Below, piece by piece: positions 1 to 9,237 of a DNA stretch of 64,000 nucleotides (positions are counted from its first letter, which is position 1; the number at the start of each line of letters is the position of its first letter). Both the position numbers and the translations under genes were made by a program. The notes under the pieces are model-generated. The model did no database searches. It had not been told where the DNA came from and saw nothing but the letters and a program-made list of their open reading frames with translations. This DNA comes from Haliea salexigens DSM 19537 (GTDB taxonomy: Bacteria > Pseudomonadota > Gammaproteobacteria > Pseudomonadales > Halieaceae): contig NZ_AUHJ01000005.1 in NCBI RefSeq assembly GCF_000423125.1, forward strand, positions 1-64,000, in the 5' to 3' direction.

Positions 1-1121
1 CCTAGATCATAATCCATAAAGCTGGGGTCCGGCCTTCCGGCAAGCCAGATCTCGTCAGCGATCTCTCTAATCCCTACATACTGGCCCGCAAACACGGTAC
101 TGAAGTTCACCTTGCGGCTGCCTATGCATATCCGCCCACACTGGGTGACCTGGATCGTACGGTCATGAAACGGGTACTCAGGCGGTTCCGGGTGGAAGTA
201 TTCTCGGGCTGAGGGTGTATACACTTCAGCAGGATACCGGCCTTCAAGCGCCTGGTGGGGCCGGTCGTTGTTGTAACCCTCTATGAAGTCATCAAAGCGC
301 GCTTGCTGCTGCAGGAAATTATAACTGGGCGGCTTGGTGGCCTCATTCTTGAGGGTCAGGTGCATACGCTCATGTCGGCCGTTCTCTTGGGGGTTGCCCG
401 GTTTGATCCGTTCTATACCGATTCCCAGGCGTAGCCACCAGACCGAGAGCCGGCTCAGGCCAAACAGGGCATGAGGACTGGAGAACGGCACGCCATTGTC
501 AGAGCGAATAGCAGCTGGCAGACCGAACTCCTTAAATACCCGCTCAAATACGGGGAATGCGCCGCTTTCCTTGGTGGATTCCAGGCTCTCACAGGCCAGC
601 AGATAGCGCGAGCGCTGATCGGTGATTGTCAGGGGATAGCAGTACTGTTTGTTGCCCAGCAGAAACTGGCCCTTGTAGTCAGTACACCACAGGGCATTGG
701 GGCTCAGGGCGATGCTGAGGCTTGTGCCCTGGGCTTTGTGGCGCCTGCGCTTGCGGCGTTTGACCAGTCCGTGTCGATCGAGGATCGCATGGATGGTGCT
801 GGGAGCCGGCGGCTGGATCACCGGGAACTCCTTGATCAACTTGTCCCGGATCTTGGGAGCGCCCCAGGTTTTATGTTCCCGTTTGATTTTCAGGATTGCT
901 TTTTCCACCTGAAAAGGCGTTTTGTTCGGGTGCCGGTAGGGGCTGCGGGCCCTGTCCTCCAGCCCTCGAATACCGGCGTCTTTGTAACGATTGAATATCT
1001 TGTACCCGGTTTTGCGGGAGATCCCGAACTCCCGGCACATGACGGCCATTTTCTCGCCATCCAATAGGCGGGCCACAAATCTGAGACGTTCATCCATATG
1101 ATTACACTCGTTCCAGGGCAT
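1..1121 (-). CDS. IS481-family transposase (integrase core), 3' end cut by window edge
   Basis: This is the transposase of the insertion sequence. My reading gives about 373 residues with no stop before the edge. The start at 1121 gives MPWNECNHMDERLRF, the usual start of this group. An N-terminal helix-turn-helix region (around residues 9-60, with GISRKTGYKIF) is followed by a basic linker and a DDE catalytic core. The catalytic triad is visible as D148 (WCTDYKG), D208 (RSDNG) and E246 (GNPQENGRHER), giving spacings of 60 and 38 residues. The segment FMDYDLG at the edge is close to the usual C-terminus, so little is missing. No frameshift or internal stop was seen, so it may be active. Confidence 0.9.
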   Translation of the reverse strand, partial: MPWNECNHMDERLRFVARLLDGEKMAVMCREFGISRKTGYKIFNRYKDAGIRGLEDRARSPYRHPNKTPFQVEKAILKIKREHKTWGAPKIRDKLIKEFPVIQPPAPSTIHAILDRHGLVKRRKRRRHKAQGTSLSIALSPNALWCTDYKGQFLLGNKQYCYPLTITDQRSRYLLACESLESTKESGAFPVFERVFKEFGLPAAIRSDNGVPFSSPHALFGLSRLSVWWLRLGIGIERIKPGNPQENGRHERMHLTLKNEATKPPSYNFLQQQARFDDFIEGYNNDRPHQALEGRYPAEVYTPSAREYFHPEPPEYPFHDRTIQVTQCGRICIGSRKVNFSTVFAGQYVGIREIADEIWLAGRPDPSFMDYDL

Positions 1122-1152
1122 CTGAGGCTCCCCCCAAATGCCTAATTGTGTA

Positions 1153-1193
1153 ACCTATGTGCCCGGAATAAAGTGGTACCTATGTGTCGGGAA
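1153..1193. repeat. Repeated motif at the insertion sequence end
   Basis: Two direct copies of a 16-base motif, ACCTATGTGCCCGGAA (1153-1168) and ACCTATGTGTCGGGAA (1178-1193), lie 25 bases apart between the transposase start and the outer end of the element. They differ at two positions. Such paired motifs are typical of IS481-like ends and are probably transposase binding sites. The outer copy also supplies the stop codon of the neighbouring monooxygenase gene. Confidence 0.65.
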
Positions 1194-2175
1194 GCTCACA
1201 AAACTGATTCAGTACCGATTCGGTGTAGAGCTGGATGCACTGCCAGGCGCGGTCAATCGGAATGCCCCCGGCCAGGGGATGCAGCACCATGTTGCGCTCC
1301 GGGTCATCGTGCAGGCGCTGCCGGCATACGTCGGGGGTCAGTATCTCGTACTGGCCGCTGGCGCGGATTGCCTCTACACCGGTACCTTGCGTCTCCATTG
1401 GGCGAACCAGGCCCGACATGCTCCAGCTGTTATATTCCTGCACCTCGTTGAGGAAGCAAGGGCCGATCTCGGCCCATGCCGCTTCTGGGTCAGGGTCGAC
1501 GAAGATCAGGGAAAAATCTGCGGGTGGTGCGACGACAAAGCCCTGCTTGCCATGTTTTTTCAGCTGCTGGTGATAATAGGCCTCCAGTTCATCGTTTTGC
1601 GTTGGAGGGGAGAAGGGGAGACCGAAACGGGCCGCCCGGCGCGCAGCCGGCCGGCTCATGCCGCCGACCATGAACGCCGGGTGTGGCTGTGAATACGGTT
1701 TTGGTGTCACATTGATAAGCTCTCCCCTGTACTCGAAGGGTTCGTTCCCCCATGCCTTCAGCAGCGTTTCGAGAACATGGTCCATCCAGGCCCCGCGGTC
1801 TTCGAAGGGTTTGTTGAGCGCCTGAAATTCCAGCTTCCGATAACCCAGACCGGCAATAAAGCTGAGGCGGCCTTTGCTGAGCAGGTCGATTACGGCAATA
1901 TCTTCCGCCAGCCGGACAGGATCGTAGAGAGACACCAGCAGGGCCATGACTCCGATGTTGATGTTATCCGTGCGTGCGGCTATGGCGGCCGCCATGGTCA
2001 GCGGTGAGGGCAGCCAGCCGTTTTCGGCACAGTGATGCTCCTCGACGTTGACGTAGGTAAAGCCGTGTCGGTCTGCGTAAGCTGCCATGTCGATGGCCGT
2101 ACGATAACGCAGGGCACGTTGTTCGGGGTCCTTTTCGGCCCCGGTCATGTTGAGTCGCAGGCTGGTGGTTGTCAT
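1180..2175 (-). CDS. LLM-class flavin-dependent oxidoreductase, C-terminus altered by insertion sequence
   Basis: A 331-residue protein of the bacterial luciferase-like monooxygenase superfamily (TIM barrel using reduced FMN or F420). Family signatures are LLSKGRLSFIAGLGYR in the middle and MVGGMSRPAARRAARFG after it, with the usual HPLAGGIP near the C-terminus. The substrate cannot be predicted. It is the third gene of a leftward set behind a CaiB-like CoA-transferase and a second LLM protein, so a role in breakdown of a CoA-linked hydrophobic substrate is likely. The last six residues (CELPDT) and the TAG stop appear to be encoded by the insertion sequence end, so the native C-terminus has been replaced after about VLNQF. 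Only a few residues are likely lost, so the enzyme may still work. Confidence 0.88.
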   Translation of the reverse strand: MTTTSLRLNMTGAEKDPEQRALRYRTAIDMAAYADRHGFTYVNVEEHHCAENGWLPSPLTMAAAIAARTDNINIGVMALLVSLYDPVRLAEDIAVIDLLSKGRLSFIAGLGYRKLEFQALNKPFEDRGAWMDHVLETLLKAWGNEPFEYRGELINVTPKPYSQPHPAFMVGGMSRPAARRAARFGLPFSPPTQNDELEAYYHQQLKKHGKQGFVVAPPADFSLIFVDPDPEAAWAEIGPCFLNEVQEYNSWSMSGLVRPMETQGTGVEAIRASGQYEILTPDVCRQRLHDDPERNMVLHPLAGGIPIDRAWQCIQLYTESVLNQFCELPDT

Positions 2176-2223
2176 ATTGTCACTCTCTGTTACGACCTTG
2201 CCGCGGCAGGTGGCTTAGGGCCT

Positions 2224-3174
2224 TCAACCCGGGATCTGCAGTCGCGCCAACCCCGGTTTGATCAGCGACTCGTAAGTGTCTATGAACGCTTCGGGTTCCT
2301 CCGGCACGGAAAAAATAAAGCGGCGCGCGCCGGCATCGACGAAGGCCTGCATCTGTTCGATAAAGTCCTCAGGACGACCCAACAGGCAATATTTACGTGC
2401 CGCGTCGCGGAAGGGGCGGTTATAGATCATTTCCAGCATGGCAGCGGCACGGTCCAGCGCTGCCTCGTAGCTCTTGTCAGGGAAGGTGAAAATGAACGCA
2501 GATGACTCAAAGTCAACGGCACTTCGACCGAAGCGCCCGGCCTGTCTATCGATCTCGCGCATGTTTTCCGCGTATTGCTGCGCCGAACACATATGGGAGA
2601 TGTAGCCGTCCCCGTGTTGGCCCGCGCGACGGAAGGTAGGACCTTTACGTCCACCGATGAGTATTGGGGGCCCCGCCTTCTGCAGCGGCTTGGGATCCAG
2701 CGATACAGGCCCGAACGAAAAATGCTTGCCCCGGTGCTCCGCTCCATTCTCAGTCCACAACTTGCGCAAGACCTCAATGGCTTCGTCAATTCTCGGGCCG
2801 CGTTCTTCCAGCGGCACACCGCAGGCCTCATATTCGGGCGGGAACTCGCCACCCACCCCAACCCCGAGGGTGAGGCGCCCGCCAGACAACAGGTCGAGCG
2901 TAGAGGTGATCTTGGCCACCGGTGTGGGATGCCGCAATGGCAGCAGATAGACGCTGGTGCCCAGACGCACCCGCTCGGTGATCGCGGAAACAAAGGTCAG
3001 TGCAGTCAATGACTCCAGCAGCGGGATGTAAAACGACACGTGGTCGCCAACCCAGATTGAGTCGAAGCCCGCCGCCTCCATTCTCGGTGCCAAACGCAGC
3101 ATATCTGCCCGGTTTTGTGCGGGCAGTACCATGCCACACTGTATGTCCTGTGGCAGTTTGAGGTTCTCGAACAT
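2224..3174 (-). CDS. LLM-class flavin-dependent oxidoreductase
   Basis: A 316-residue luciferase-like monooxygenase. It shows the family pattern of an N-terminal FDSIWVGDHV segment, LDLLSGGRLTLGVGVGGE at about residue 90-107 and PPILIGGRKGPTFRRAG in the second half. The motif set is close to F420- or FMN-dependent LLM proteins found beside acyl-CoA catabolic genes. The start at 3174 has a good ribosome binding site (AAGGAGC). It lies 34 bases after the CaiB-like gene and 48 bases before the next LLM gene on the same strand, so the three are probably cotranscribed. Substrate unknown. Confidence 0.9.
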   Translation of the reverse strand: MFENLKLPQDIQCGMVLPAQNRADMLRLAPRMEAAGFDSIWVGDHVSFYIPLLESLTALTFVSAITERVRLGTSVYLLPLRHPTPVAKITSTLDLLSGGRLTLGVGVGGEFPPEYEACGVPLEERGPRIDEAIEVLRKLWTENGAEHRGKHFSFGPVSLDPKPLQKAGPPILIGGRKGPTFRRAGQHGDGYISHMCSAQQYAENMREIDRQAGRFGRSAVDFESSAFIFTFPDKSYEAALDRAAAMLEMIYNRPFRDAARKYCLLGRPEDFIEQMQAFVDAGARRFIFSVPEEPEAFIDTYESLIKPGLARLQIPG

Positions 3175-3208
3175 GGTTGCTCCTTGTTTCTGATTTATCC
3201 GGGGCAGG

Positions 3209-5578
3209 CTACGGCACGAAGGCCGGTCGGGTACCGATCACGCCCGCGGTCTGCAATTGTTCCAGCTCATCAGGCTGCAGACCCGCCAGCTCACCCAGCA
3301 CCTGTGCATTGTGCTCTCCCAACATCGGGGCCGGGGCTCGTAGCGGAAACCTCTGCCCGTCAAACTGAAAGGGAAAATTGGGGTAATCCAGTTCACCGGC
3401 CACCGCGTGCTGTAGCCGGGTAAAAAAGCCATTTGCGCGCAGCTGGGGATGATGTTGCAGCTCACGCACATTGCGCAGAGCGGCCGCAGGCACACCTGCT
3501 GCCAACAGTGTATCGAGTGCATCCGCAGCGTCTTGTGATGCGCACCACTGTGCGACCGCAGTCTCAATGCCGGTCTCTTCTGCCCGGCGTCCGGCTCTGT
3601 TCGCTAGCGCCACCGCTTCTGCAAACCCCTTGCCCAGCAGGCGAGCCAGTGCCTGCCACTGCGCGTCGGTTTCTACTGCAACAGCGATCTCAGCGCCAGC
3701 CCTGCAGCTGAAGACGCCCTGCGGCACCGCGTGTGGGCTGCGGTTACCGTGCCTGCCCAGGCGCGAGCCGTAGGCCGTGTATTCTGCGATCTGTTCGCTA
3801 ACCGCGTAGAGGCCAGCCTCCGCCAGAGGTACCTCCACCAGCTGCCCGCCGGCCCCCGCATCCCTGAGGCGTAGCGCTGCCAGTGTTGCGATGACAGCAT
3901 GCATGCCGCCGAGTGGGTCGACGCAGCCCCGGGGGACTACCGGCGAGCGGTCGGGATAGCCGGTTTGCCAAGCCAGGCCCGAAACCTGCTCGATCGTCAT
4001 GGCGAAACCGGTGCGGTGACGCCAGGGGCCTTCCAGCCCAAAGGCCGGCATGCGGACCATCACGGCCTCTGGATTCAGTGCGCTGATTTGCGTCCAGTCG
4101 AGGCCAAATTGTTGCATTACCCGGGGCGAGAAGTTCTCTATGACGACATCACATTTCGCGATGAGCTTTTTTATCGCGGCCAGACCGCGGCTGTCGTTGA
4201 GATCGAGGGTGATGCCAAGCTTGCCGGTATTCGCGCCGTGCGTTATCGGCGAGCATTCCCAAAGTGGTTTGTCTTTGGGGAAAAAACCAGCGGCGAAACG
4301 CATGCCATCGGGATGCTGTGTCGATTCGACCTTGATGACCTCCGCACCGAACAGGGCGAAGCAGGCCCCGGCCACTGGCCCCGCCCAGAAAGCGGTAAGA
4401 TCGAGCACGCGCAGGCCCTGCATGGGCAGGGTTGCATCTCGCTGCGGGGCTTCATCCCGCGGTGTCCAGTCAGTTGACTGCGCGCCGCGCCGGGGCGCGG
4501 TGCCGGGGCGACGTAAACGTCCTTTGCCCAGGCGGTAGGGTGGACGTGGCTGCTGATGTTGGTCCGGATGCCGCCAGAAGCTTTTCCTGGCGACGAACTG
4601 GGCCATGTCCAGCACTGTGGCGCCATCTCCGACGGGGGCCACAGGAATTCGCCTTCGCTCCGCTTCCTCGATGATCTGGGCGACGCTGTGGCGTTGGGTC
4701 CAGGCGTGGATTGCTGGCTGCACCCTGTCAATGTGTTGGAAGCGCATGAAGCCGGTGCGCAGTGTGGGGTCCTCGCCCAGATCCGGGCGGCCGATCATTT
4801 CCGCGAAACTGCGCCATTGCTTTTCGGTGATCGTGCAAAGTCCCACCCAGCCGTCATTTGCGGGTTCGATGCTAGGTACATCCACTGACGCCGGCATGGG
4901 CGTATTCGGTTCCAGTTGGCCGTGCAGGTACTGATAGGGCTGGAAACTCAGCAACATGGCCTCAAAACGGGACACTTCCGCGCGGCGACCTGGCGTCATG
5001 CGCAGCGCAGCCATTGCCGCCACAGCCGCGAAAACGCCACAAATATGGTCTCCGATATGCCCGCCTGCGGCAAAGGGCGCACGATCCGGGTAGCCGCGGT
5101 AGGCGGTGGCGCCCACTTCGGCCTGCAGTGTGAATTCCGTGGCCGGTCGACCTGACCATGGCCCCTTGTCGCCCCAATCACTGATACTGATGATGGACAA
5201 CTGCGGGTGTTTCGCCAGTAGCTCCTGGGCGGACAGACCCACGCTAGCCAGCTGTCCTTCCTCGAGCAGCAGGTCTGCCTGCGCCAATAGTGCTTCGAAA
5301 GCGGCGCGATCCGGGTCGGTTGACAAGTCCAGGGTGGTGCCTTGTTTACTGGCGTGCAGGCAGTTGAACAGTGCTCCAGTGTCCCCCGGTGCCAGTGGGT
5401 CGCCGCCGTCGAGTTCCGCGGATGCTCGCCACTGGCGCAGCGCCGCGCCACCCGGGGGTTCCACTAGCATGACCTCGGCGCCGGCCTCGGTCAGTATTTT
5501 ACCCGCGGTCGCCGCACTGGTGCCGCCGGCCAGCTCAAGTACGCGGATGCCCCCAAGGGGAAAAGCCTCGCTTTTCAT
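3209..5578 (-). CDS. Tandem-domain CaiB/BaiF-type CoA-transferase
   Basis: About 789 residues holding two consecutive class III CoA-transferase (CaiB/BaiF) modules, each normally a separate chain of about 400 residues. Module one starts with GIRVLELAGGTSAATAGKIL and has the Asp-containing GGHIGDHICGVFAAVAAM. Module two starts at about residue 385 with LRVLDLTAFWAGPVAGACFA and has PRGCVDPLGGMHAVIATLAA, again with the expected Asp nucleophile region. A proline- and arginine-rich linker joins them. The enzyme should move CoA between acyl-CoA and a free acid. The start is uncertain: ATG at 5578 is chosen, but an in-frame GTG at 5590 is possible. It is the first gene of the leftward LLM operon. 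Confidence 0.9.
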   Translation of the reverse strand: MKSEAFPLGGIRVLELAGGTSAATAGKILTEAGAEVMLVEPPGGAALRQWRASAELDGGDPLAPGDTGALFNCLHASKQGTTLDLSTDPDRAAFEALLAQADLLLEEGQLASVGLSAQELLAKHPQLSIISISDWGDKGPWSGRPATEFTLQAEVGATAYRGYPDRAPFAAGGHIGDHICGVFAAVAAMAALRMTPGRRAEVSRFEAMLLSFQPYQYLHGQLEPNTPMPASVDVPSIEPANDGWVGLCTITEKQWRSFAEMIGRPDLGEDPTLRTGFMRFQHIDRVQPAIHAWTQRHSVAQIIEEAERRRIPVAPVGDGATVLDMAQFVARKSFWRHPDQHQQPRPPYRLGKGRLRRPGTAPRRGAQSTDWTPRDEAPQRDATLPMQGLRVLDLTAFWAGPVAGACFALFGAEVIKVESTQHPDGMRFAAGFFPKDKPLWECSPITHGANTGKLGITLDLNDSRGLAAIKKLIAKCDVVIENFSPRVMQQFGLDWTQISALNPEAVMVRMPAFGLEGPWRHRTGFAMTIEQVSGLAWQTGYPDRSPVVPRGCVDPLGGMHAVIATLAALRLRDAGAGGQLVEVPLAEAGLYAVSEQIAEYTAYGSRLGRHGNRSPHAVPQGVFSCRAGAEIAVAVETDAQWQALARLLGKGFAEAVALANRAGRRAEETGIETAVAQWCASQDAADALDTLLAAGVPAAALRNVRELQHHPQLRANGFFTRLQHAVAGELDYPNFPFQFDGQRFPLRAPAPMLGEHNAQVLGELAGLQPDELEQLQTAGVIGTRPAFVP

Positions 5579-5857
5579 GGCGCTGTGCACCTGCCTGTCG
5601 TTATGAATAGTGTTGGCATAGCGCCCTAGTATGCACAGCTCGACCTGTTACTGCATCCGGATACGGCAGTGCTTGTGCGGTTTGCGTGTGTTGCCCAAAT
5701 TCTCGTACTCGGAGGGCGCCCGTGTGGTGAGCCGGTCGGTGTCCGTAAGGCGGCGAGAATGGTTTATACTGATTCGCAGTTTACAGTGCAGGTGTGCTCG
5801 CGCTCCTTGTCAGTACAACATCCATAGCCGTTTTCTATATGCAAGGCAGGGGGAGCA

Positions 5858-6952
5858 ATGGATAGCTTTCGCGTGAAATACGAGATTTCCAACCATGGAC
5901 AGCCCAGCCTGCTGCCGGAAATCGCTTTCGCGCCGGATGGTCAAGCGTTTGCTGTATCCGTACAGGAGCAGAATGAAGTTCGCCTCTACGAGACCGCGAC
6001 CGGGCGGTTGCTGCGGTGCTGGAAGAACCCGGAGGCCGGTTTTGGTGAGCCTCACGGGGTGCTGCTCACAGAGCGGCATCTTTTGGTGTCCAACCGGAAT
6101 TACTTCAAGGCGCCGAGTGAGATTCGGGTGTACAGCCTCAACAGTACGGACGATTATGCCATGCATCGCCTGGTCACACCCTTCAGTGAGCTGGTTGAGG
6201 CTCATAGCATGACGCTCTCAGATGGCCGTTTGCTGGTCACTTACTGCGAGGGCGAGGGGCGTACGGGGGGTGTGGTCTGCTACGCGTATGACGACGAACG
6301 CGGCCGCATAGGCGAACCGCTTTCGATGGTGGATGCGTGTTTTCACCGTCTCGGTGATCCCAAGGGCGTGACCTTTTTCGATCAAGGTCGACGAGCACTG
6401 GTCTCGTTCAATTCGTTGAAGCCAAATCCGCCGTTACAGCGGCTGATCGTGCGCTCCCTTCGGCGCTGGTACAAAAAAATGGCCGACTCCACAGGGAACG
6501 TGTGGCGCAGCGCCTGGAACGTGCTGAGAGAGGGGCAGGGCAAGCAGAGAAAACCGCCGCCGATTCTGCACAACGGGCTCGCTGTTTTCGCGATTGATGC
6601 GACGGGCAATCTGTCACCAGAACCCGAGCGTGTTTTGCTGCGCGATGAATTTTGCCGGCTCGAAAACGTCCACTGCCTTGATGGTACCTGTGCCGTTGCG
6701 GATACCATTAACGGGCAAGTGCTGCTGTATGACATCGTCGCAGACCCGAATCTGGAACGCCCGCGGGAGATCGTGCGGGAAGCACTCTCCTTGCCCCACG
6801 GCGTCAAGCTGTCGCCGGATGGCAACACCCTGGTTGTGAGCAATTACGGCCTGCGGGCCTGGCGACAGGAGATCATCTGGTTCGGCTGGAGCAAACCCCG
6901 CACGGACACCGTGGCAATCTACCGGCGTGAGGCCCGCACGCAGCCAGCCTAA
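5858..6952 (+). CDS. Predicted beta-propeller protein at polysaccharide island edge
   Basis: A 364-residue protein with repeated propeller-blade features such as LPEIAFAPDGQAFAVSV, NEVRLYETATGRLL and LPHGVKLSPDGNTLVVSNYG, typical of YncE/lactonase-like or WD-like propellers. No signal peptide or membrane segment is visible, so a cytoplasmic location is likely. A non-propeller insertion of basic and aromatic character (about residues 190-235) interrupts the blade pattern. It has a clear ribosome binding site (AGGGGGAG). Its 3' end overlaps the convergent dehydrogenase gene by four bases. The position beside sugar-nucleotide and glycosyltransferase genes hints at a role in polymer synthesis or its regulation, but function is unknown. 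Confidence 0.7.
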   Translation: MDSFRVKYEISNHGQPSLLPEIAFAPDGQAFAVSVQEQNEVRLYETATGRLLRCWKNPEAGFGEPHGVLLTERHLLVSNRNYFKAPSEIRVYSLNSTDDYAMHRLVTPFSELVEAHSMTLSDGRLLVTYCEGEGRTGGVVCYAYDDERGRIGEPLSMVDACFHRLGDPKGVTFFDQGRRALVSFNSLKPNPPLQRLIVRSLRRWYKKMADSTGNVWRSAWNVLREGQGKQRKPPPILHNGLAVFAIDATGNLSPEPERVLLRDEFCRLENVHCLDGTCAVADTINGQVLLYDIVADPNLERPREIVREALSLPHGVKLSPDGNTLVVSNYGLRAWRQEIIWFGWSKPRTDTVAIYRREARTQPA

Positions 6953-8064
6953 ACGCGGCGCACCGAGGGCCGCAGCAAACGGTTGCGGGCCCTGATGACG
7001 AGAGTGGTGAGCCGCCTTTGCGAGGTGTTTGAAGCGTGTGTATACAGGTCTGTATGACGCAGTCGGTTGCGCAATGTGCGTCCACTCAGAAATCGATTGT
7101 AGTTGTCTTCGATGATATCAATCTCGGCGTTCTCGCGATCCGCCACCCGCGGCGTCACGTGCGGTGTAATAAGCACATTCTGCTGCCGCCAGAGGCTGTC
7201 CCACGGAGGTAACGGTTCGGGGTCGGTAACGTCCAGACCGGCGCCGGAGAGGGTGCCCCGTTTGAGCGCAGCTTTCAGCGCGGCGGTATCTGTCAGGCGC
7301 GCACGGGCGACGTTGACCAGCATCGCGCCGGGTTTGAGCAGAGCGAACTGGCGCTCGCCGAGCATGGCATGGCTGCTGTCGTTGAGAGATGCCGCCAGCA
7401 CAACAATATCGGCGTGCGGCAACAGGTCGTCGACCGAGTCGCCTGCCGCGAGGCTTGAAACAGGAATGCCGAGGCCTTCGTCTCCCCCCGCGCTGCGCCG
7501 GAACGCGGACACCTGCAGCCCCAGCGCGAGGCAGCGGGGAACGAGGGCTTTGGCGGTGCACCCCAGGCCAATAAGCAGCACGCTGCGGCCCTCAAGTCCG
7601 CGCATTTTACCGGCGCCGCTCAAACCCCACACGCGGTTGCGTTGTGCCTTCAGTTGCTGCGCGCTGTTGTAGGCCAGTGCCAGCATGAAAAACAGCGCGT
7701 GCTCGGCCAGCACGGCTGCAGAGCGCCCGGATGCCGATGTCACCGCGAAGGGGGCATTGATTATTTGCCGAGTGGCACAGGCATCCAGTCCGCTGCGGTT
7801 ACAGTGGATCCAGCGCAGCTGCTGATGCTGGAGATAGGTTGCGTCAGGCACCGTTGGCAGCACGGCAATGTCAGCTGTGCGCAACTCCCGGCGCAGGACC
7901 GCGCGCGCGCCGGGGGCAAGGAAAACCGTCTGGGCGGGCTGGAACAGCGCCTCCAGGCGCGCGCGGTGGTGTTCACCGTAGGCCGATGCAATGACAACGC
8001 GGTTTGGCGCAGCGACGGCGGTTCGAGGTTCGGAACGGTCGCTGTCGGTTGTGGCTGGATTCAT
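6949..8064 (-). CDS. D-2-hydroxyacid dehydrogenase family protein
   Basis: A 371-residue NAD(P)-dependent 2-hydroxyacid dehydrogenase. The Rossmann segment reads LLIGLGCTAKALVPR, where the third glycine of the usual GxGxxG is alanine. The expected catalytic set is visible: Arg in VNVARARL, Glu in DVTDPEPLP and His in LITPHVTP. About 40 extra residues of basic character follow the catalytic domain, after RFLSGRTLRNRLRHTD. The substrate could be a keto acid or a sugar acid; the location beside UDP-xylose synthase and other polysaccharide genes makes a role in precursor supply possible. The gene is divergent from the UDP-xylose synthase gene across 200 bases. Confidence 0.82.
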   Translation of the reverse strand: MNPATTDSDRSEPRTAVAAPNRVVIASAYGEHHRARLEALFQPAQTVFLAPGARAVLRRELRTADIAVLPTVPDATYLQHQQLRWIHCNRSGLDACATRQIINAPFAVTSASGRSAAVLAEHALFFMLALAYNSAQQLKAQRNRVWGLSGAGKMRGLEGRSVLLIGLGCTAKALVPRCLALGLQVSAFRRSAGGDEGLGIPVSSLAAGDSVDDLLPHADIVVLAASLNDSSHAMLGERQFALLKPGAMLVNVARARLTDTAALKAALKRGTLSGAGLDVTDPEPLPPWDSLWRQQNVLITPHVTPRVADRENAEIDIIEDNYNRFLSGRTLRNRLRHTDLYTHASNTSQRRLTTLVIRARNRLLRPSVRRV

Positions 8065-8264
8065 CTTCCTGGTTACCCCTTGCCCCGGTGTTTAGCGCAA
8101 TCACCTCAATGTGAGTAGTAGCACGGGAGGTGTGCAGCGTCCATTCTGGCGACGCACACGAAACTGGTCTGGAAATCTTTCCTTGTGTACCCTGTGAGGT
8201 TACCTGACAGGCTGGGCGCATCGCGCTGTTCATCGGCCAAACATCGAACAACGGAGCCCCGGCT

Positions 8265-9221
8265 ATGCGATCTCCTTCACGTCCCCGTGTTCTGGTCACA
8301 GGCGGGGCAGGCTTTCTCGGCAGTCACTTGTGCGAGCGTCTTCTCGCCGATGGCCACGATGTACTCTGCGTGGACAACTTCTTCACCGGCAGCCGCGACA
8401 ATGTGCTGCACTTGCTCGGCAACCCCCGCTTCGAATTGTTGCGTCACGATGTCACATTCCCGCTGTACGTCGAGGTCGACCAGATCTACAACCTCGCGTG
8501 CCCTGCATCGCCGATTCACTATCAGGCGGACCCGGTACAGACGACCAAGACCAGTGTGCATGGCGCCATCAACATGCTCGGCCTGGCCAAGCGAGTCAAC
8601 GCCCGCATTCTGCAAGCCTCTACCAGCGAAGTGTACGGTGACCCGGAAGTCCATCCCCAGCAAGAGGGCTATTGGGGGCGCGTGAACCCTGTGGGCCCAC
8701 GTGCCTGCTACGACGAGGGGAAGCGCTGTGCTGAAACACTGTTCTTCGACTACTACCGCCAACACGGGTTGCGCATCAAGGTGGCGCGCATTTTCAATAC
8801 CTACGGGCCGCGCATGCACCCCAACGATGGCCGCGTTGTTTCAAATTTTATTGTTCAGGCACTCAGTGGCGCACCCATAACGCTCTATGGCGACGGTCAG
8901 CAAACCCGCTCTTTCTGTTACGTCGACGACCTGATTGAAGGGTTGATTCGGCTCATGAACACGCCGGATGACGTAACAGGCCCCGTGAATCTGGGTAACC
9001 CGGTGGAGTTCACTATTCGCGAACTCGCACAGCAGGTGCTGGCAAAAACCCGGTCTTCCTCCGAGCTATTGCAGGAGCCCCTGCCGGAGGACGATCCACG
9101 TCAGCGTCAGCCCGATATCGGCCTCGCTAAAACGCTACTCGATTGGGAGCCCGTCGTGCCCCTGGCCGATGGGTTGGATCGCACCATAGATTACTTCAGG
9201 CGTATTGGTTCCGAAGTATGA
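8265..9221 (+). CDS. uxs: UDP-glucuronate decarboxylase (UDP-xylose synthase)
   Basis: A 318-residue extended short-chain dehydrogenase that converts UDP-glucuronate to UDP-xylose. The NAD-binding motif is G13-G14-A-G16-F-L-G19. The catalytic residues are the TSE triplet at about 120-122, Y149 and K153 (YDEGK). The segments [29 protein letters not shown] and [17 protein letters not shown] are specific to the UXS subfamily rather than to RmlB or GalE. A Shine-Dalgarno ACGGAG precedes the ATG. It opens the rightward arm of the polysaccharide island and would supply xylose or an intermediate for the polymer. UDP-glucose dehydrogenase, needed upstream in the pathway, is not in this window. Confidence 0.93.
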   Translation: MRSPSRPRVLVTGGAGFLGSHLCERLLADGHDVLCVDNFFTGSRDNVLHLLGNPRFELLRHDVTFPLYVEVDQIYNLACPASPIHYQADPVQTTKTSVHGAINMLGLAKRVNARILQASTSEVYGDPEVHPQQEGYWGRVNPVGPRACYDEGKRCAETLFFDYYRQHGLRIKVARIFNTYGPRMHPNDGRVVSNFIVQALSGAPITLYGDGQQTRSFCYVDDLIEGLIRLMNTPDDVTGPVNLGNPVEFTIRELAQQVLAKTRSSSELLQEPLPEDDPRQRQPDIGLAKTLLDWEPVVPLADGLDRTIDYFRRIGSEV

Positions 9222-9237
9222 CGCCGTTTGTGCTGCC

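Larger units (their letters stand above)
1..1200 (-). mobile_element. IS481-family insertion sequence, partial (one end only)
   Basis: The element consists of a DDE transposase gene reading leftwards off the window edge, preceded by an end region with two copies of an ACCTATGTG-type motif, as seen in IS481-like elements. The visible outer end is probably near 1200, where the leftward strand begins TGTGAGC; this boundary is inferred from the TGT terminus and the motif layout. The other end and any target duplication lie outside the window, so completeness cannot be judged. It abuts the 3' end of a monooxygenase gene. Confidence 0.8.
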
